Source: Georgfuchsia toluolica (GTDB lineage Bacteria > Pseudomonadota > Gammaproteobacteria > Burkholderiales > Rhodocyclaceae). Taken from it: 64,000 nucleotides of DNA. The stretch's first letter is position 1, and every line of letters starts with the position of its first letter. Shown in pieces: positions 8,235 to 16,698 of this stretch. The notes beneath the pieces are model-generated. The model searched no databases. It was given only the letters and a program-made list of their open reading frames with translations, and was not told the DNA's origin. The DNA lies in NCBI RefSeq assembly GCF_907163265.1, contig NZ_CAJQUM010000001.1:930001-994000 (forward strand), given 5' to 3'. The translations under genes and the position numbers were made by a program.

Positions 8235-8593
8235 AGGCGGGCGCGATGGGAACGACCAGCACAAAAGAAATCGCCCCGCTGACAGGCGAGGCGAAGGTTG
8301 CACAGCTCAACAAAATCCGCGACCAGTATAAAGGCGAAACCAGCGCATCGCATCAGCAAAGAATGCTGGCCGCCCTGCGCTATTTTCCCATTTCGACATT
8401 CGAGGCGCGCACGCATCTTGACGTGCCGCACCCTGCTGGGCGGATTCAGGAATTGCGGGAACTGGGCTGGGACATCCGTACCTTGCGCCGCATAGAGCAT
8501 AGCGACATAGGCCGCCCGCATTGCATCGCCCTCTATGTCCTGCAAGGCCGCAAGCAAGCCGAAAGCGCCTCTGTAGCCGCCCGCGCAGCGTAG
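8231..8593 (+). CDS. Helix-turn-helix domain protein of the mobile element
   Basis: 120 residues from ATG 8231, which overlaps the AlpA stop. The middle (SHQQRMLAALRYFPISTFEARTHLDVPHPAGRIQELRELGWDI) is a winged-helix/HTH region like those in small phage and plasmid-island proteins. It ends with an Ala-rich tail. Probably a DNA-binding accessory factor; its target is unknown. A second ATG at 8246 is an alternative start. Confidence 0.7.
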   Translation: MKAGAMGTTSTKEIAPLTGEAKVAQLNKIRDQYKGETSASHQQRMLAALRYFPISTFEARTHLDVPHPAGRIQELRELGWDIRTLRRIEHSDIGRPHCIALYVLQGRKQAESASVAARAA

Positions 8594-8601
8594 GGGCGGG
8601 C

Positions 8602-8745
8602 ATGAATAACGACAACTGGCTAGAGGCCCTGCGGGGCCTTCTGGTGCGTTTCTCGCACCTTGGCATAGGCGCTGATGTTGCCGCGATGACTGTCTGCGAA
8701 TTGTGGGGGCTTTATTGCTACCTGCGACGGCTTGCGGAAGGGTAG
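8602..8745 (+). CDS. Small hypothetical protein (47 residues)
   Basis: MNNDNWLEALRGLLVRFSHL... ends LRRLAEG, preceded by GGGGCGGGC as a possible ribosome-binding site and placed 8 bp after the HTH gene and 3 bp before the next gene. It is amphipathic with no recognised domain. Tight packing between two element genes is the main support. Confidence 0.55.
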   Translation: MNNDNWLEALRGLLVRFSHLGIGADVAAMTVCELWGLYCYLRRLAEG

Positions 8746-8748
8746 GCC

Positions 8749-9258
8749 ATGGCAAAGCGATACGCCGAAAGAAAGCCGCTGGCACATCCCTACGCCTCAA
8801 TCGAGCATCGCGTATTGGACAGTCCGGCCTATGCCGACTTGAGTTTTTCCGCCCGCGCCCTGCTGATCCTGATCGTGCGCCAATCGACCAAAGACAACAA
8901 CGGTCATTTGCAAGCCGCCTTTTCGTGGTGCAAGCGTTACGGCTTCGGGAGCGAACATACCTTGCGCGCAGCAATTCAGGAATTAATCAGCCATGGGTTT
9001 ATCTATCGCACGCGCAGCCATGGAGTGAACAAGGTCTGGGCAAAGTACGCCGTGACATGGTTGCCCATCAAGCAGCGCGAGGGATTATTCCTTGATGGGT
9101 TTGAGTCATGCGCGTGGCGACACTGGGAACCGGGTGCGGAGAAAAAAGCACCCGGCAAAAAGTGCAGGAAAGCTCCAGCAGAAAGTGCAGTTTCACCCCA
9201 TGACTTCCAGCAGAAAATGCAGGAAGTACCCCGGCAAGAAATGCCGACTATGAATTAA
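8749..9258 (+). CDS. Winged-helix, replication-initiator-like protein of the element
   Basis: 169 residues. The N-terminal two-thirds (HPYASIEHRVLDSPAYADLSFSARALLILIVRQST ... LQAAFSWCKRYGFGSEHTLRAAIQELISHGFIYRTRS) is a winged-helix fold of the kind found in phage/plasmid replication or regulatory proteins. The C-terminal third is basic and Lys/Gln-rich. It follows the 47-residue gene by 3 bp. No helicase or primase is nearby, so if it initiates replication it must recruit host enzymes. A purely regulatory role is equally possible. Confidence 0.6.
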   Translation: MAKRYAERKPLAHPYASIEHRVLDSPAYADLSFSARALLILIVRQSTKDNNGHLQAAFSWCKRYGFGSEHTLRAAIQELISHGFIYRTRSHGVNKVWAKYAVTWLPIKQREGLFLDGFESCAWRHWEPGAEKKAPGKKCRKAPAESAVSPHDFQQKMQEVPRQEMPTMN

Positions 9259-9428
9259 TACCATGTAGGGGTGTATGGATTGATAAGGAAACACACCAAG
9301 GACGAAACGAAAAAACGCGGGCGCATGCTGCAAGAATCAAGACAGAAAAGCTGCGGCGGTAGAACGTAATTGAAACAATGGGTGCAATGAAGATTTGCTA
9401 ATGATTTGTGATTCTGTGGGGGGCGAAA

Positions 9429-10028
9429 ATGGCTAAAGGTGGATCGAGATACGGCGCGGGCAGGCCCGGCTGGCGGCGCAAGTGCGAACAATCATTGGCC
9501 CTTGATATTCGCCAACTGCATCGAAGAAACCGGCTGTCTCCCGGCATGTGCTTTAGTTGGGCCTGGACAACCAATTATGGCGACAGGGCCGGGAGCGTCA
9601 TGGTACGGATTAAGTACGATTGCATAACGCTTGACTATCAATGGACACCTTATAGCGGCGATCCCATGCCGGTAACGTGTTCGCTTTGGATAGACCGAAC
9701 GCCATGCCATTTCGGCGGGTATCGGAAATGGTTTCTTTGCCCTCAATGCGGGCGGCGCTGTGCCGTGGTCTATTTCGGCGCGAGAGGCGGGCGCTATGCC
9801 TGTCGCAAGTGTTTGAACCTGGCCTATATGACGGAAACAGGGGATGGCATTGACAGAATGTGGCGTAAGCAATGGAAGCTGGAGGCGAAACTAGGCCCGA
9901 ATGGTGAAAGGCCCAAGGGAATGCACTGGCGAACCTACGAACTGATCCAGGGTTGGATAAACGAGGTGGAAGAGGCGAAAGACGGCCTGTTTTGCGTGCA
10001 TGCGGCCCGATTGATAGGGATGCTGTAA
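9429..10028 (+). CDS. Zinc-ribbon mobile-element protein
   Basis: 199 residues from ATG 9429 (MAKGGSRYGAGRPG, a basic N-terminal arm common in phage-island proteins). A central zinc ribbon is formed by LCPQCGRRC and YACRKCLN, so four Cys can bind one zinc. The remainder has many aromatic residues (WAWTTNYGD, YQWTPY). I recognise this as a protein type often found in integrative elements of betaproteobacteria, with no known function. It is separated from the previous gene by about 170 bp and may have its own promoter. Confidence 0.65.
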   Translation: MAKGGSRYGAGRPGWRRKCEQSLALDIRQLHRRNRLSPGMCFSWAWTTNYGDRAGSVMVRIKYDCITLDYQWTPYSGDPMPVTCSLWIDRTPCHFGGYRKWFLCPQCGRRCAVVYFGARGGRYACRKCLNLAYMTETGDGIDRMWRKQWKLEAKLGPNGERPKGMHWRTYELIQGWINEVEEAKDGLFCVHAARLIGML

Positions 10029-10053
10029 AACCCAAACAGATTGCCTAGCAGAA

Positions 10054-10081
10054 GGGGCATGGGGGCATATTTGGGGGCATA
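10054..10081. repeat. Right-end arm-type repeats GGGGGCATA
   Basis: GGGGCAT at 10054, then GGGGGCATA at 10061 and at 10073. These match the boxes at the left end of the element and lie about 55 bp inside attR. Confidence 0.6.
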
Positions 10082-10133
10082 TACAAAATCGCGATTATGC
10101 ATATCCGCTGATGGCAAGGCATTGCGGGCGCAC

Positions 10134-10150
10134 TTCGATTCCGGCTCCGG
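10134..10150 (+). other. attR core (17 bp)
   Basis: An exact copy of the tRNA-Leu 3' segment TTCGATTCCGGCTCCGG, followed by CACCA with one G missing compared with the tRNA. It marks the right end of the integrated element. Confidence 0.88.
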
Positions 10151-10489
10151 CACCATCAGCAAGTCCAACCCCCTTCAGGAAAATCCGGAAACCACTCGGG
10201 CTGCTAGCCGTCCAGGCTGACATCTCATTTAGCATAATGGCAGGATGCGCCCTGAATAGTTGGCGATCCTTCCTGTCCGGATAAACCTTTCTTCAGACAT
10301 CGAGCTTTTTCCCCGACATTGGCCATTTACCCCGGCATCAATGTGCTAATTCAAAGTATGCCTTTCAACCAAACTGATCGCCATGATCAATAAACCAATT
10401 CCGGCACCGCTTGAATTTCTCCTGACGATGCCCGTGCTGAAACTAGCACTGATGATGGCTGGAATGAAGACACCTATACGCAATCGCGG
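10151..10489. other. Intergenic region right of the integrative element
   Basis: About 340 bp without a convincing gene. A short frame (10383-10511, MINKPIPAPLEFLLTMP...) overlaps the next small gene and could be a broken 5' part of it, since the frame of that gene is also open back to about 10415. Otherwise I see only AT-richer sequence. Confidence 0.5.
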
Positions 10490-10738
10490 ATGGCAGAAAG
10501 GCTTGCACTCTTAAAAAAACACTTGCCCCCGTTTCTGGTTGAGCATCCGGAGATGTACTCCCTGCTTAGCAAGGGAATCCATGAGCTTTCAGAAGAAGAC
10601 TGTCTTGCTCACTTCGATACCTTGCGTATCGGCATCGAACTCATTCTTGACGGAAAACTCGAACGGAAGGAGCGCGAAAGTAAAGTCCGATATGCCAAGG
10701 TCGCTCTCGCTAAGGCTATCGGTGATACAAAGGCATAA
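10490..10738 (+). CDS. Small hypothetical protein, possibly 5'-truncated
   Basis: 82 residues, helical and charged (LALLKKHLPPFLVEHPEMYSLLSKGIHELSEEDCLAHFDTLRIGIELI). No family recognised. The frame stays open upstream of ATG 10490 to about 10415 and reads DDGWNEDTYTQSR in front of the Met, which looks protein-like, so the true start may be lost or non-ATG. It is followed by a perfect hairpin at 10745-10788. Confidence 0.5.
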   Translation: MAERLALLKKHLPPFLVEHPEMYSLLSKGIHELSEEDCLAHFDTLRIGIELILDGKLERKERESKVRYAKVALAKAIGDTKA

Positions 10739-10744
10739 CCCATC

Positions 10745-10788
10745 AATTCACTGGACCTGCGCGGCTTTCCGCGCAGGTCCAGTGAATT
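10745..10788. terminator. Perfect 20-bp inverted repeat between convergent genes
   Basis: AATTCACTGGACCTGCGCGG, a 4-nt loop (CTTT), then its exact complement. It lies between a plus-strand and a minus-strand gene that converge, so it can serve as a bidirectional terminator, although there is no U-tract. Confidence 0.6.
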
Positions 10789-10840
10789 CGAACGTTGAAC
10801 TAAACCGCCGACGCGGTAGCGGATGAACTCGCGAAACAGC

Positions 10841-11617
10841 TTATTCGTTAACAAACCCCGGCTTGCGCTTTTCCACGAAGGCAGTCATGCCTTCCTTCTG
10901 ATCCCTGGTGGCAAATGCCGATTGGAATGTCCTGCGCTCATACAGGATTCCCTCGGACAGACTGCTCTCAAAGGCGCGATTGACGCACTCCTTCACCATC
11001 ATGGTTGCCGGTAGGGAGAAAGATGCGATTTTTTCGGCCGTGGCCAGCGCATCTTCCATCAGCTTTTCCAGCGGGACTACCCGCGCCACCAGGCCGGCGG
11101 CTTCCGCTTCCCTTGCATCCATGCGTCGTCCGGTCAGGCAGAGTTCCATCGCCTTGGCCTTGCCGATTGCCCGCGGCAGGCGCTGCGTCCCACCCCCACC
11201 AGGAAGAACGCCGAGGGCGATTTCTGGTTGGGAAAAAACGGCATTCTCGGCAGCAATGATGAAGTCGCACATCATGGCCAGTTCGCAGCCGCCGCCAAAT
11301 GCGAAACCGGCTACAGCCGCAATAACCGGTTTTCGGAATGTCCTTAACCGCTCCCAATTTCTGGTAATGAAATTGGTTTTGTAAGCTTCCATGAAACTTA
11401 AATCCTGCATCTCAGATATGTCTGCCCCCGCCGCAAAGGCACGCTCGGACCCCGTGATAATGACGCAGCCAATGCCGTCATCCACGTCGAAGGCATCCAA
11501 TACGGCAGTCAGTTCATTCATTAACCCGTCGCACAGCGCATTGAACTTGGCCGGCCGGTTCAAAGTGACAAGACCGACCCGGCCCCTGGTCTCGACGTTT
11601 AAGTGCTCATATGTCAT
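10841..11617 (-). CDS. Enoyl-CoA hydratase (crotonase family)
   Basis: 258 residues from ATG 11617, which has AAGGA about 10 bp upstream. It is a standard crotonase. The oxyanion-hole segment is [11 protein letters not shown], and the two catalytic Glu lie in FGGGCELAM and [14 protein letters not shown]. It hydrates trans-2-enoyl-CoA in beta-oxidation. It follows the ferredoxin gene by about 150 bp on the same strand, at the end of the korA-korB-fdx operon, so it may serve lower steps after benzoyl-CoA ring cleavage. The residues are those of a generic short-chain enoyl-CoA hydratase rather than the dienoyl-CoA hydratase Dch, but the two have similar length. Confidence 0.88.
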   Translation of the reverse strand: MTYEHLNVETRGRVGLVTLNRPAKFNALCDGLMNELTAVLDAFDVDDGIGCVIITGSERAFAAGADISEMQDLSFMEAYKTNFITRNWERLRTFRKPVIAAVAGFAFGGGCELAMMCDFIIAAENAVFSQPEIALGVLPGGGGTQRLPRAIGKAKAMELCLTGRRMDAREAEAAGLVARVVPLEKLMEDALATAEKIASFSLPATMMVKECVNRAFESSLSEGILYERRTFQSAFATRDQKEGMTAFVEKRKPGFVNE

Positions 11618-11766
11618 GGCAAAATCCTTGAAAATCACCTTGCTTGGCGCCAAACAAAAAGCGCCACAACTACCGCAACTTCAAAACGACATCGGGGACA
11701 GGCTTTTGAACTTCACCGCCTGTCCCCGATTGATTTGGCCAAAAGTCTATCAGCCGGTTGCCCGTA

Positions 11767-12015
11767 TCAGGCTGTCAGCCGCTGATATTTCTTGAGCAAA
11801 TCATCCTTGCTTTCGCTGTGATTTGTATCAGGCACGATGGCCTCAGTGGGACATGCAGCCACACATTGCGATTCATCGAAATGACCGACACACTCGGTGC
11901 ATTTATCCGAATTGATTGTGTACGCGGTGTCGCCTTCCGAAATCGCATCGTTGGGGCACTCGGATTCGCAAGCTGCACAACTGTTGCAGTCGTCCGCATT
12001 AATCATTAGAGACAT
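11767..12015 (-). CDS. fdx: 2[4Fe-4S] ferredoxin
   Basis: 82 residues. The first cluster motif is C10xxC13xxC16xxxC20P. The second is C39xxC42, an eight-residue insertion (VGHFDESQ), then C51xxxC55P. This insertion is the mark of the low-potential ferredoxins of the Thauera/YfhL type that donate electrons to benzoyl-CoA reductase. It lies 28 bp after korB, so the oxidoreductase and its electron carrier are made together. I chose the internal ATG (MSLMINADD) because the longer frame runs back into korB. Confidence 0.92.
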   Translation of the reverse strand: MSLMINADDCNSCAACESECPNDAISEGDTAYTINSDKCTECVGHFDESQCVAACPTEAIVPDTNHSESKDDLLKKYQRLTA

Positions 12016-12043
12016 TTTGATTTTCCTTAAGCTGATTTGAAAT

Positions 12044-13069
12044 TTAGGCGATGGTCCAGGTATCGCCGCTATTGAAGAGTTTTTCCAGAGTGCCTGGACC
12101 TTTCTTGGCACGCGTATCGGCAGCAAGATCGCGATTGAGAGCTTCATAGGCCGGCTGCTCGACATCGCGGAAGACACCAAACGGTACGGGCATGTCAGGC
12201 GCCACAAATTGGGAAAGCAGAAACGCGCCGCCAGGATTGGCGCTGCTCTCATCATGCACCATCACGTCGGCGGCGGTGACGCCGTCGCTGCCGATGGTGA
12301 CGATTTCCGGCTTGAAGCCGCGCAAACGAATGCCCTTGTCGCCGCCTTTGCCGAAAGTCAATGGCTTGCCATGCTCCATCATGATGCGTCTGTCGTCGCG
12401 TTCAGCCTTGTCGCTAAGGTAGTCGAAAGCGCCGTCGTTAAACACCACGCAGTTCTGAAGGACTTCGACGAAGGCAGTACCTTCATGCTTGGCGGCACGC
12501 TCCAGCACATACTGCATATGCTTCAGGTCGCCGTCGAGAGTACGCGCGACGAAAGTGGCCCCGGCGCCCAAAGCCAGCGAGGCCGGACTGAACGGACGAT
12601 CAATACTGCCCAGCGGGGATGTCTTGGTTTTCTTGCCAATCTCCGAAGTCGGCGAGTATTGCCCCTTGGTCAGACCGTAGATACGGTTGTTGAGCAGGAT
12701 GATCTTCAAGCCCATGTTGCGCCGTATGGCATGAATGAAGTGGTTGCCGCCGATGGCAAGCGAATCGCCGTCGCCAGTCACCACCCAGACGGAAAGTTCG
12801 GGTCTGGAAATTTTCAAGCCGCTGGCAATCGCCGGCGCGCGGCCATGAATGCTGTGCATGCCATAGGCTTCCATGTAGTAGGGAAACCTGCTGGAACAAC
12901 CGATGCCGGAAATAAAGGCAAAATTCTCGCGCGGGATGCCGAGCGTCGGCATCAGCTTCTGAATCTGCGACAGCACGGCATAGTCGCCGCACCCCGGACA
13001 CCAGCGTACATCCTGGCTGGATTCGAAATCCTTCTTGGTAAGCGCTTTTAGTTCAGTTAACTGGTTCAT
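12044..13069 (-). CDS. korB: 2-oxoacid:ferredoxin oxidoreductase, beta subunit (KorB)
   Basis: A 341-residue thiamine-diphosphate-binding subunit. It has WCPGCGDYAVL near the N-terminus, the GIGCSSRFPYYM segment, and the ThDP/Mg motif GDGDSLAIGGNHFIHA. Together with KorA it should oxidise 2-oxoglutarate to succinyl-CoA and CO2, reducing the ferredoxin encoded next. In Thauera this enzyme regenerates the ferredoxin used by benzoyl-CoA reductase, and bcrCBAD is present 31 kb away. Substrate (2-oxoglutarate or another 2-oxoacid) cannot be fixed from motifs alone. Confidence 0.9.
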   Translation of the reverse strand: MNQLTELKALTKKDFESSQDVRWCPGCGDYAVLSQIQKLMPTLGIPRENFAFISGIGCSSRFPYYMEAYGMHSIHGRAPAIASGLKISRPELSVWVVTGDGDSLAIGGNHFIHAIRRNMGLKIILLNNRIYGLTKGQYSPTSEIGKKTKTSPLGSIDRPFSPASLALGAGATFVARTLDGDLKHMQYVLERAAKHEGTAFVEVLQNCVVFNDGAFDYLSDKAERDDRRIMMEHGKPLTFGKGGDKGIRLRGFKPEIVTIGSDGVTAADVMVHDESSANPGGAFLLSQFVAPDMPVPFGVFRDVEQPAYEALNRDLAADTRAKKGPGTLEKLFNSGDTWTIA

Positions 13070-13079
13070 GGTTGTTTCC

Positions 13080-14948
13080 TCAGCAGAGATCCACGATGCG
13101 ATCGTAGATTTCAGATACTTTGAATGGCTTGCCCTGCACCTTGTTCAAGGCAACGACGTCGCGCAGGTAATGCTCGCGCAACAGGCGCGAGAGCTGACCG
13201 AGATTGAGTTCGGGCACCAGGATATTTTTGTATTTGGCGATAATATCGCCCAGGTCCGCCGGCAAGGGGTTGAGATTGCGCAGATGGACCTGAGCGACCG
13301 ATTTGCCTTCCGCCGCGGCCTTCTCCCTTGCCTGAACGATGGAGCCATAGGTGCTGCCCCAGCCGACGATGAGCACATCGCCACTGGCCGGTCCTTCCAC
13401 CACGGAGGGAGGAAGTTCCTTGGCAATACCCGCGACCTTGGCGGCACGCACTTCGACCATGCGTTGATGATTCTCCGGATCGTGGGAAATATTGCCGCTG
13501 AGGAAATCCTTTTCCAGGCCGCCGACACGATGCTCCATGCCCGGCGTACCGGGACGCACCCAGGCACGGGCAAGATTCTTGTCGCGGGCGTAGGGCTGGA
13601 ATCCATCGGGATCGGTGCGGAACTTCACATCGATCTTGGGCAGTTTTTTCGGATCCGGTATGCGCCACGGTTCGGTGGCGTTGCCGATGCCGCCGTCGGT
13701 CAGCAGAATCACCGGCGTCATGTATTTCACGGCGAGACGATGCGCCTCGATGGCACAGTCGAAGCAGTCGGAAGGCGATTTGGCGGCGATCACCGGGATC
13801 GGGCATTCGCCATGACGTCCGTATAGCGCCTGCAGCAGATCGGATTGTTCAATCTTGGTGGGCAGGCCCGTCGACGGGCCGGCACGCTGCACATCGACGA
13901 TGACCAGCGGAAGCTCGAGTATCACCGCCAGCCCCATGGCCTCGGTCTTCAATGCCATGCCGGGACCGGAAGTGGTCGTCATGCCGAGCGCACCGCCATA
14001 GGAGGCGCCGATTGCCGAACAGATGCCGGCGATCTCGTCTTCAGCCTGATAGGTCGTGATATTGAAATGCTTTAATGCAGCAAGTTCCTGCAGGATCTCG
14101 GTAGCCGGCGTGATTGGATAGGAGCCAAGGAACAACGGAACCCCGGACAGCTCGGAAGCAGCCGCAAAGCCCAGTGCCGCGGCATGATTGCCCGTAATGC
14201 TGCGATATTTGCCCGGGCGAATATTCGTTGCGGGGCGAACCTCGTAGTTGGTAGCGAACATCTCGGTAGCTTCGGCGTAAGCATAGCCGGCGCGCAATGC
14301 GGTGATGTTGGCTTCGGCGAGTTCCGGTTTCTTTGTAAACTTTTTGCGGATATTTCCCTCTTCCGCATCCAAAGGCCGGCTGTAGAGGCACAACATCACG
14401 CCCAACGCGTAGTAATTCTTGCAGCGCCCGACCTCTTTTTTCGACAGGCCTGAATCTTTCAGTGCCTGTGCGGTAAGTTCGGAAATGTCGATCGGGTATA
14501 CCCGAAAATCCGCAAGACTGTCATCTCCCAGCGGATTGTCCTTGTAACCTGCCTTGGCCAGATTGCCCTCGGTGAATGCTCCGGAATTGGCGATGATCAT
14601 TCCGCCATGCTTGACATCGCGGATATTGGTTTTCAGAGCGGCGGGGTTCATCGCCACCAGAACGTCCGGCGCATCGCCAGAAGTAAAGACCTCTGTCGAA
14701 CCAAACTGAATTTGATATCCGGAAACGCCGTACACGGTACCGGTCGGAGCGCGAATTTCCGAAGGATAATCGGGATGGGTGGAAAAATCGTGGCCGGCCC
14801 GGGCAATCGACTTCGAAAATTCGGTACCCGTTAGCTGCATGCCGTCGCCAGAATCACCGACGAAGCGAATCACGACACTGCCGACTTCCTCGACGGCACG
14901 CGTCTTGCTATCTAACTTCTGAAGAACCGCTGAACTCGTATCATTCAC
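13080..14948 (-). CDS. korA: 2-oxoacid:ferredoxin oxidoreductase, alpha (gamma-alpha fused) subunit (KorA)
   Basis: About 622 residues. An N-terminal gamma-type domain (VVIRFVGDSGDGMQLTGTEFSKSIARAG) is fused to the pyrimidine-binding alpha domain (GNHAAALGFAAASELSG, SYPITPATEILQEL, TTTSGPGMALKTEAMGLA). I chose the GTG at 14948 because AGGAG lies 10 bp upstream; a longer frame with ATG at 14999 or 15059 has no ribosome-binding site. It is the first gene of korA-korB-fdx-ech, with 10 bp to korB. Role as for KorB. Confidence 0.88.
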   Translation of the reverse strand: MNDTSSAVLQKLDSKTRAVEEVGSVVIRFVGDSGDGMQLTGTEFSKSIARAGHDFSTHPDYPSEIRAPTGTVYGVSGYQIQFGSTEVFTSGDAPDVLVAMNPAALKTNIRDVKHGGMIIANSGAFTEGNLAKAGYKDNPLGDDSLADFRVYPIDISELTAQALKDSGLSKKEVGRCKNYYALGVMLCLYSRPLDAEEGNIRKKFTKKPELAEANITALRAGYAYAEATEMFATNYEVRPATNIRPGKYRSITGNHAAALGFAAASELSGVPLFLGSYPITPATEILQELAALKHFNITTYQAEDEIAGICSAIGASYGGALGMTTTSGPGMALKTEAMGLAVILELPLVIVDVQRAGPSTGLPTKIEQSDLLQALYGRHGECPIPVIAAKSPSDCFDCAIEAHRLAVKYMTPVILLTDGGIGNATEPWRIPDPKKLPKIDVKFRTDPDGFQPYARDKNLARAWVRPGTPGMEHRVGGLEKDFLSGNISHDPENHQRMVEVRAAKVAGIAKELPPSVVEGPASGDVLIVGWGSTYGSIVQAREKAAAEGKSVAQVHLRNLNPLPADLGDIIAKYKNILVPELNLGQLSRLLREHYLRDVVALNKVQGKPFKVSEIYDRIVDLC

Positions 14949-15191
14949 AATGTTGATGCTCCTATAAGCTTTCTTTACACCTCGGGGAAAACTCACCATC
15001 TTTAGCGCGCGATATTTTCGCAGATACCAGGTACCGAGTCCACACTCGGCATGGAGCAAAACGCCGGAACAGGCTTAGATTCAAGGATTCTTGATCCTTG
15101 TCAAAGCATCTTGATCACCAGCACTGCCCGCCAACGAAACTTTCCGCCAAAAACAAGCTTTGTCCTTCCGTTGAAAATGGTTTTTCTGCTC

Positions 15192-16154
15192 TCAGGCTTT
15201 ATCGCCCGGGTTCACGGGGGTCAGGACGCTCATCAGCGCCTTGACCTCGGCATCTTCGAGCTCGCGATACTGACCGCGCTTGAGTTGGGGCGGCAGCCCC
15301 ACCGGGCCGTAGCGCACCCGCATCAGGCGGCTGACCATCACCCCCACTGCGGCGAACATGCGCCGCACTTCGCGGTTTTTGCCTTCGTTGAGCACGACGT
15401 GGTACCAATGGTTGGCGCCCTCGCCACCCGCCGGTGAGATACGGATGAAACGGGCCATGCCATCTTCCAGTTCGATACCCGCTTGTAACAGATAAATCGA
15501 TTCCTGGCTCACCTCGCCCATCACGCGCACGGCATATTCGCGTTCCAGTTCGTAACGCGGGTGCATCAGGCGGTTGGCCAGTTCGCCGCTGTCGGTGACC
15601 AGCAGCAGGCCGCAGGAATTGAAGTCGAGCCGGCCCACCGCAATCCAGCGGCTGCCGCGAAGACGCGGCAATTTCTCGAACACGCTGGGCCGCCCTTCGG
15701 GATCGTCGCGCGAGACGATCTCGCCTTCCGGCTTGTGGTAGATCAGCACGCGCGGCAGGCGTTCGGCGTTCTTCAGGTAGACCAGGCGGCCGTTGAGCTT
15801 GACCTTGTCGTTGGTGGTGACGCGCTGGCCGATATGGGCCGGCTCGTCGTTGACACTGACGCGCCCCTCCGCGATCCAGGTCTCGATCTCGCGCCGCGAG
15901 CCGTGACCGGCATCGGCCAGTGCCTTCTGCAGCTTGATCGCGGGCAGTTCGACCGGGGCGCCACGCCTGGCATGGCCGCCAGTCGCTCCCCTACTCGGAG
16001 GCTGGGCTGGCCGAGCCGTCCGGGTTCGGCGCTCCGATGAGATTGACGTCGGGGTCAGGGTCGATGCCGCTTTGCGCGGCGGGGTAGCCGTCGTCGACGG
16101 CTTCTGTGGCTGCCGGAGCGGGCTGCGCTTGCGGGAACGCGGTATTGTCGGCAA
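15192..16154 (-). CDS. rluB: 23S rRNA pseudouridine synthase RluB
   Basis: 320 residues. A basic, Pro/Ser/Thr-rich N-terminal extension is followed by an S4 RNA-binding domain (about residues 73-125, [19 protein letters not shown]) and the pseudouridine synthase domain with catalytic D177 in [12 protein letters not shown]. It modifies U2605-equivalent positions of 23S rRNA. The only ATG in frame upstream of the S4 domain is at 16154, so the gene overlaps scpB by 164 bp in another frame. The overlap encodes the low-complexity extension here and the acidic tail of ScpB. Confidence 0.9.
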   Translation of the reverse strand: MPTIPRSRKRSPLRQPQKPSTTATPPRKAASTLTPTSISSERRTRTARPAQPPSRGATGGHARRGAPVELPAIKLQKALADAGHGSRREIETWIAEGRVSVNDEPAHIGQRVTTNDKVKLNGRLVYLKNAERLPRVLIYHKPEGEIVSRDDPEGRPSVFEKLPRLRGSRWIAVGRLDFNSCGLLLVTDSGELANRLMHPRYELEREYAVRVMGEVSQESIYLLQAGIELEDGMARFIRISPAGGEGANHWYHVVLNEGKNREVRRMFAAVGVMVSRLMRVRYGPVGLPPQLKRGQYRELEDAEVKALMSVLTPVNPGDKA

Positions 16155-16698
16155 GATTCATCACCCTTTCAATTTCGGTCAATGGCGGCAGTTCGGACAG
16201 GCTGCGCAAACCGAGGTCATCGAGAAACTTGCGCGTCGTGGCATACAGGGCCGGACGGCCCGGCGTATCGCGATGGCCGACGGCATCGACCCAGCCGCGC
16301 CCTTCGAGTACCTTGAGTATATTCGGTGACACGGCCACACCGCGAATATCCTCGATATCGCCGCGCGTCACCGGCTGACGATAAGCGATGATGGACAAGG
16401 TTTCCAGCACGGCACGCGAATAGCGCGGCGGCTTCTCGTTCTTCAGGCGTTCGATGAAACCTTGATACTCGGGCCGGGTCTGGAAACGCCAACCGCCCGC
16501 CAGTTGCACCAGTTCGATGCCGCGGTCGGCCCAGTCGCGGCGCAGGTCGTCGAGCAGCGTGCGCCAGGTATCGTCGTCGAACTCCTCGTCGAAGAGCTTC
16601 TTCAGATCGACCAGCTGGACCGGCTCGGTGGCCACCAGCAGCGCGGTTTCGAGGACGCGCTTGTAGTCCTCAGGCTTGTACAACTGCATCATGGTCAT
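15991..16698 (-). CDS. scpB: Segregation and condensation protein B (ScpB)
   Basis: 235 residues with the tandem winged-helix core of ScpB ([46 protein letters not shown]). The C-terminal 45 or so residues are acidic and Ala/Pro/Asp-rich. ScpB dimers join ScpA and the SMC ATPase into the chromosome-condensing complex. It overlaps scpA by 29 bp upstream and rluB by 164 bp downstream, the conserved scpA-scpB-rluB order. Confidence 0.93.
   Translation of the reverse strand: MTMMQLYKPEDYKRVLETALLVATEPVQLVDLKKLFDEEFDDDTWRTLLDDLRRDWADRGIELVQLAGGWRFQTRPEYQGFIERLKNEKPPRYSRAVLETLSIIAYRQPVTRGDIEDIRGVAVSPNILKVLEGRGWVDAVGHRDTPGRPALYATTRKFLDDLGLRSLSELPPLTEIERVMNLADNTAFPQAQPAPAATEAVDDGYPAAQSGIDPDPDVNLIGAPNPDGSASPASE

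Larger units (their letters stand above)
5793..10150. mobile_element. Small integrative element inserted in the 3' end of tRNA-Leu
   Basis: About 4.36 kb bounded by a 17-bp direct repeat of the tRNA-Leu 3' end. It encodes a P4-type tyrosine integrase, an AlpA-like regulator, HTH and winged-helix small proteins, a zinc-ribbon protein and an unknown 205-residue protein. No capsid, portal, terminase, conjugation or identifiable helicase genes are present, so it resembles a satellite or minimal integrative element. The 7316-7933 part is visibly more AT-rich than the flanks. Confidence 0.85.

Noticed and set aside
5793-10150. Complete prophage
   Set aside because: No structural, packaging, lysis or replication-helicase genes are present; it is only a small integrative element.
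10841-11617. Assignment of the crotonase gene as cyclohexa-1,5-diene-1-carbonyl-CoA hydratase (dch)
   Set aside because: Length fits, but the catalytic Glu pair and surrounding sequence are those of ordinary short-chain enoyl-CoA hydratases. Kept as generic.
12044-12255. N-terminal extension of the ferredoxin into korB
   Set aside because: The extension overlaps korB and lacks ferredoxin-like residues; an internal ATG gives the normal 82-residue length.
12209-13051. Long plus-strand frame opposite korB
   Set aside because: The composition is that of an antisense frame in GC-rich DNA, while korB on the other strand has clear conserved motifs throughout.
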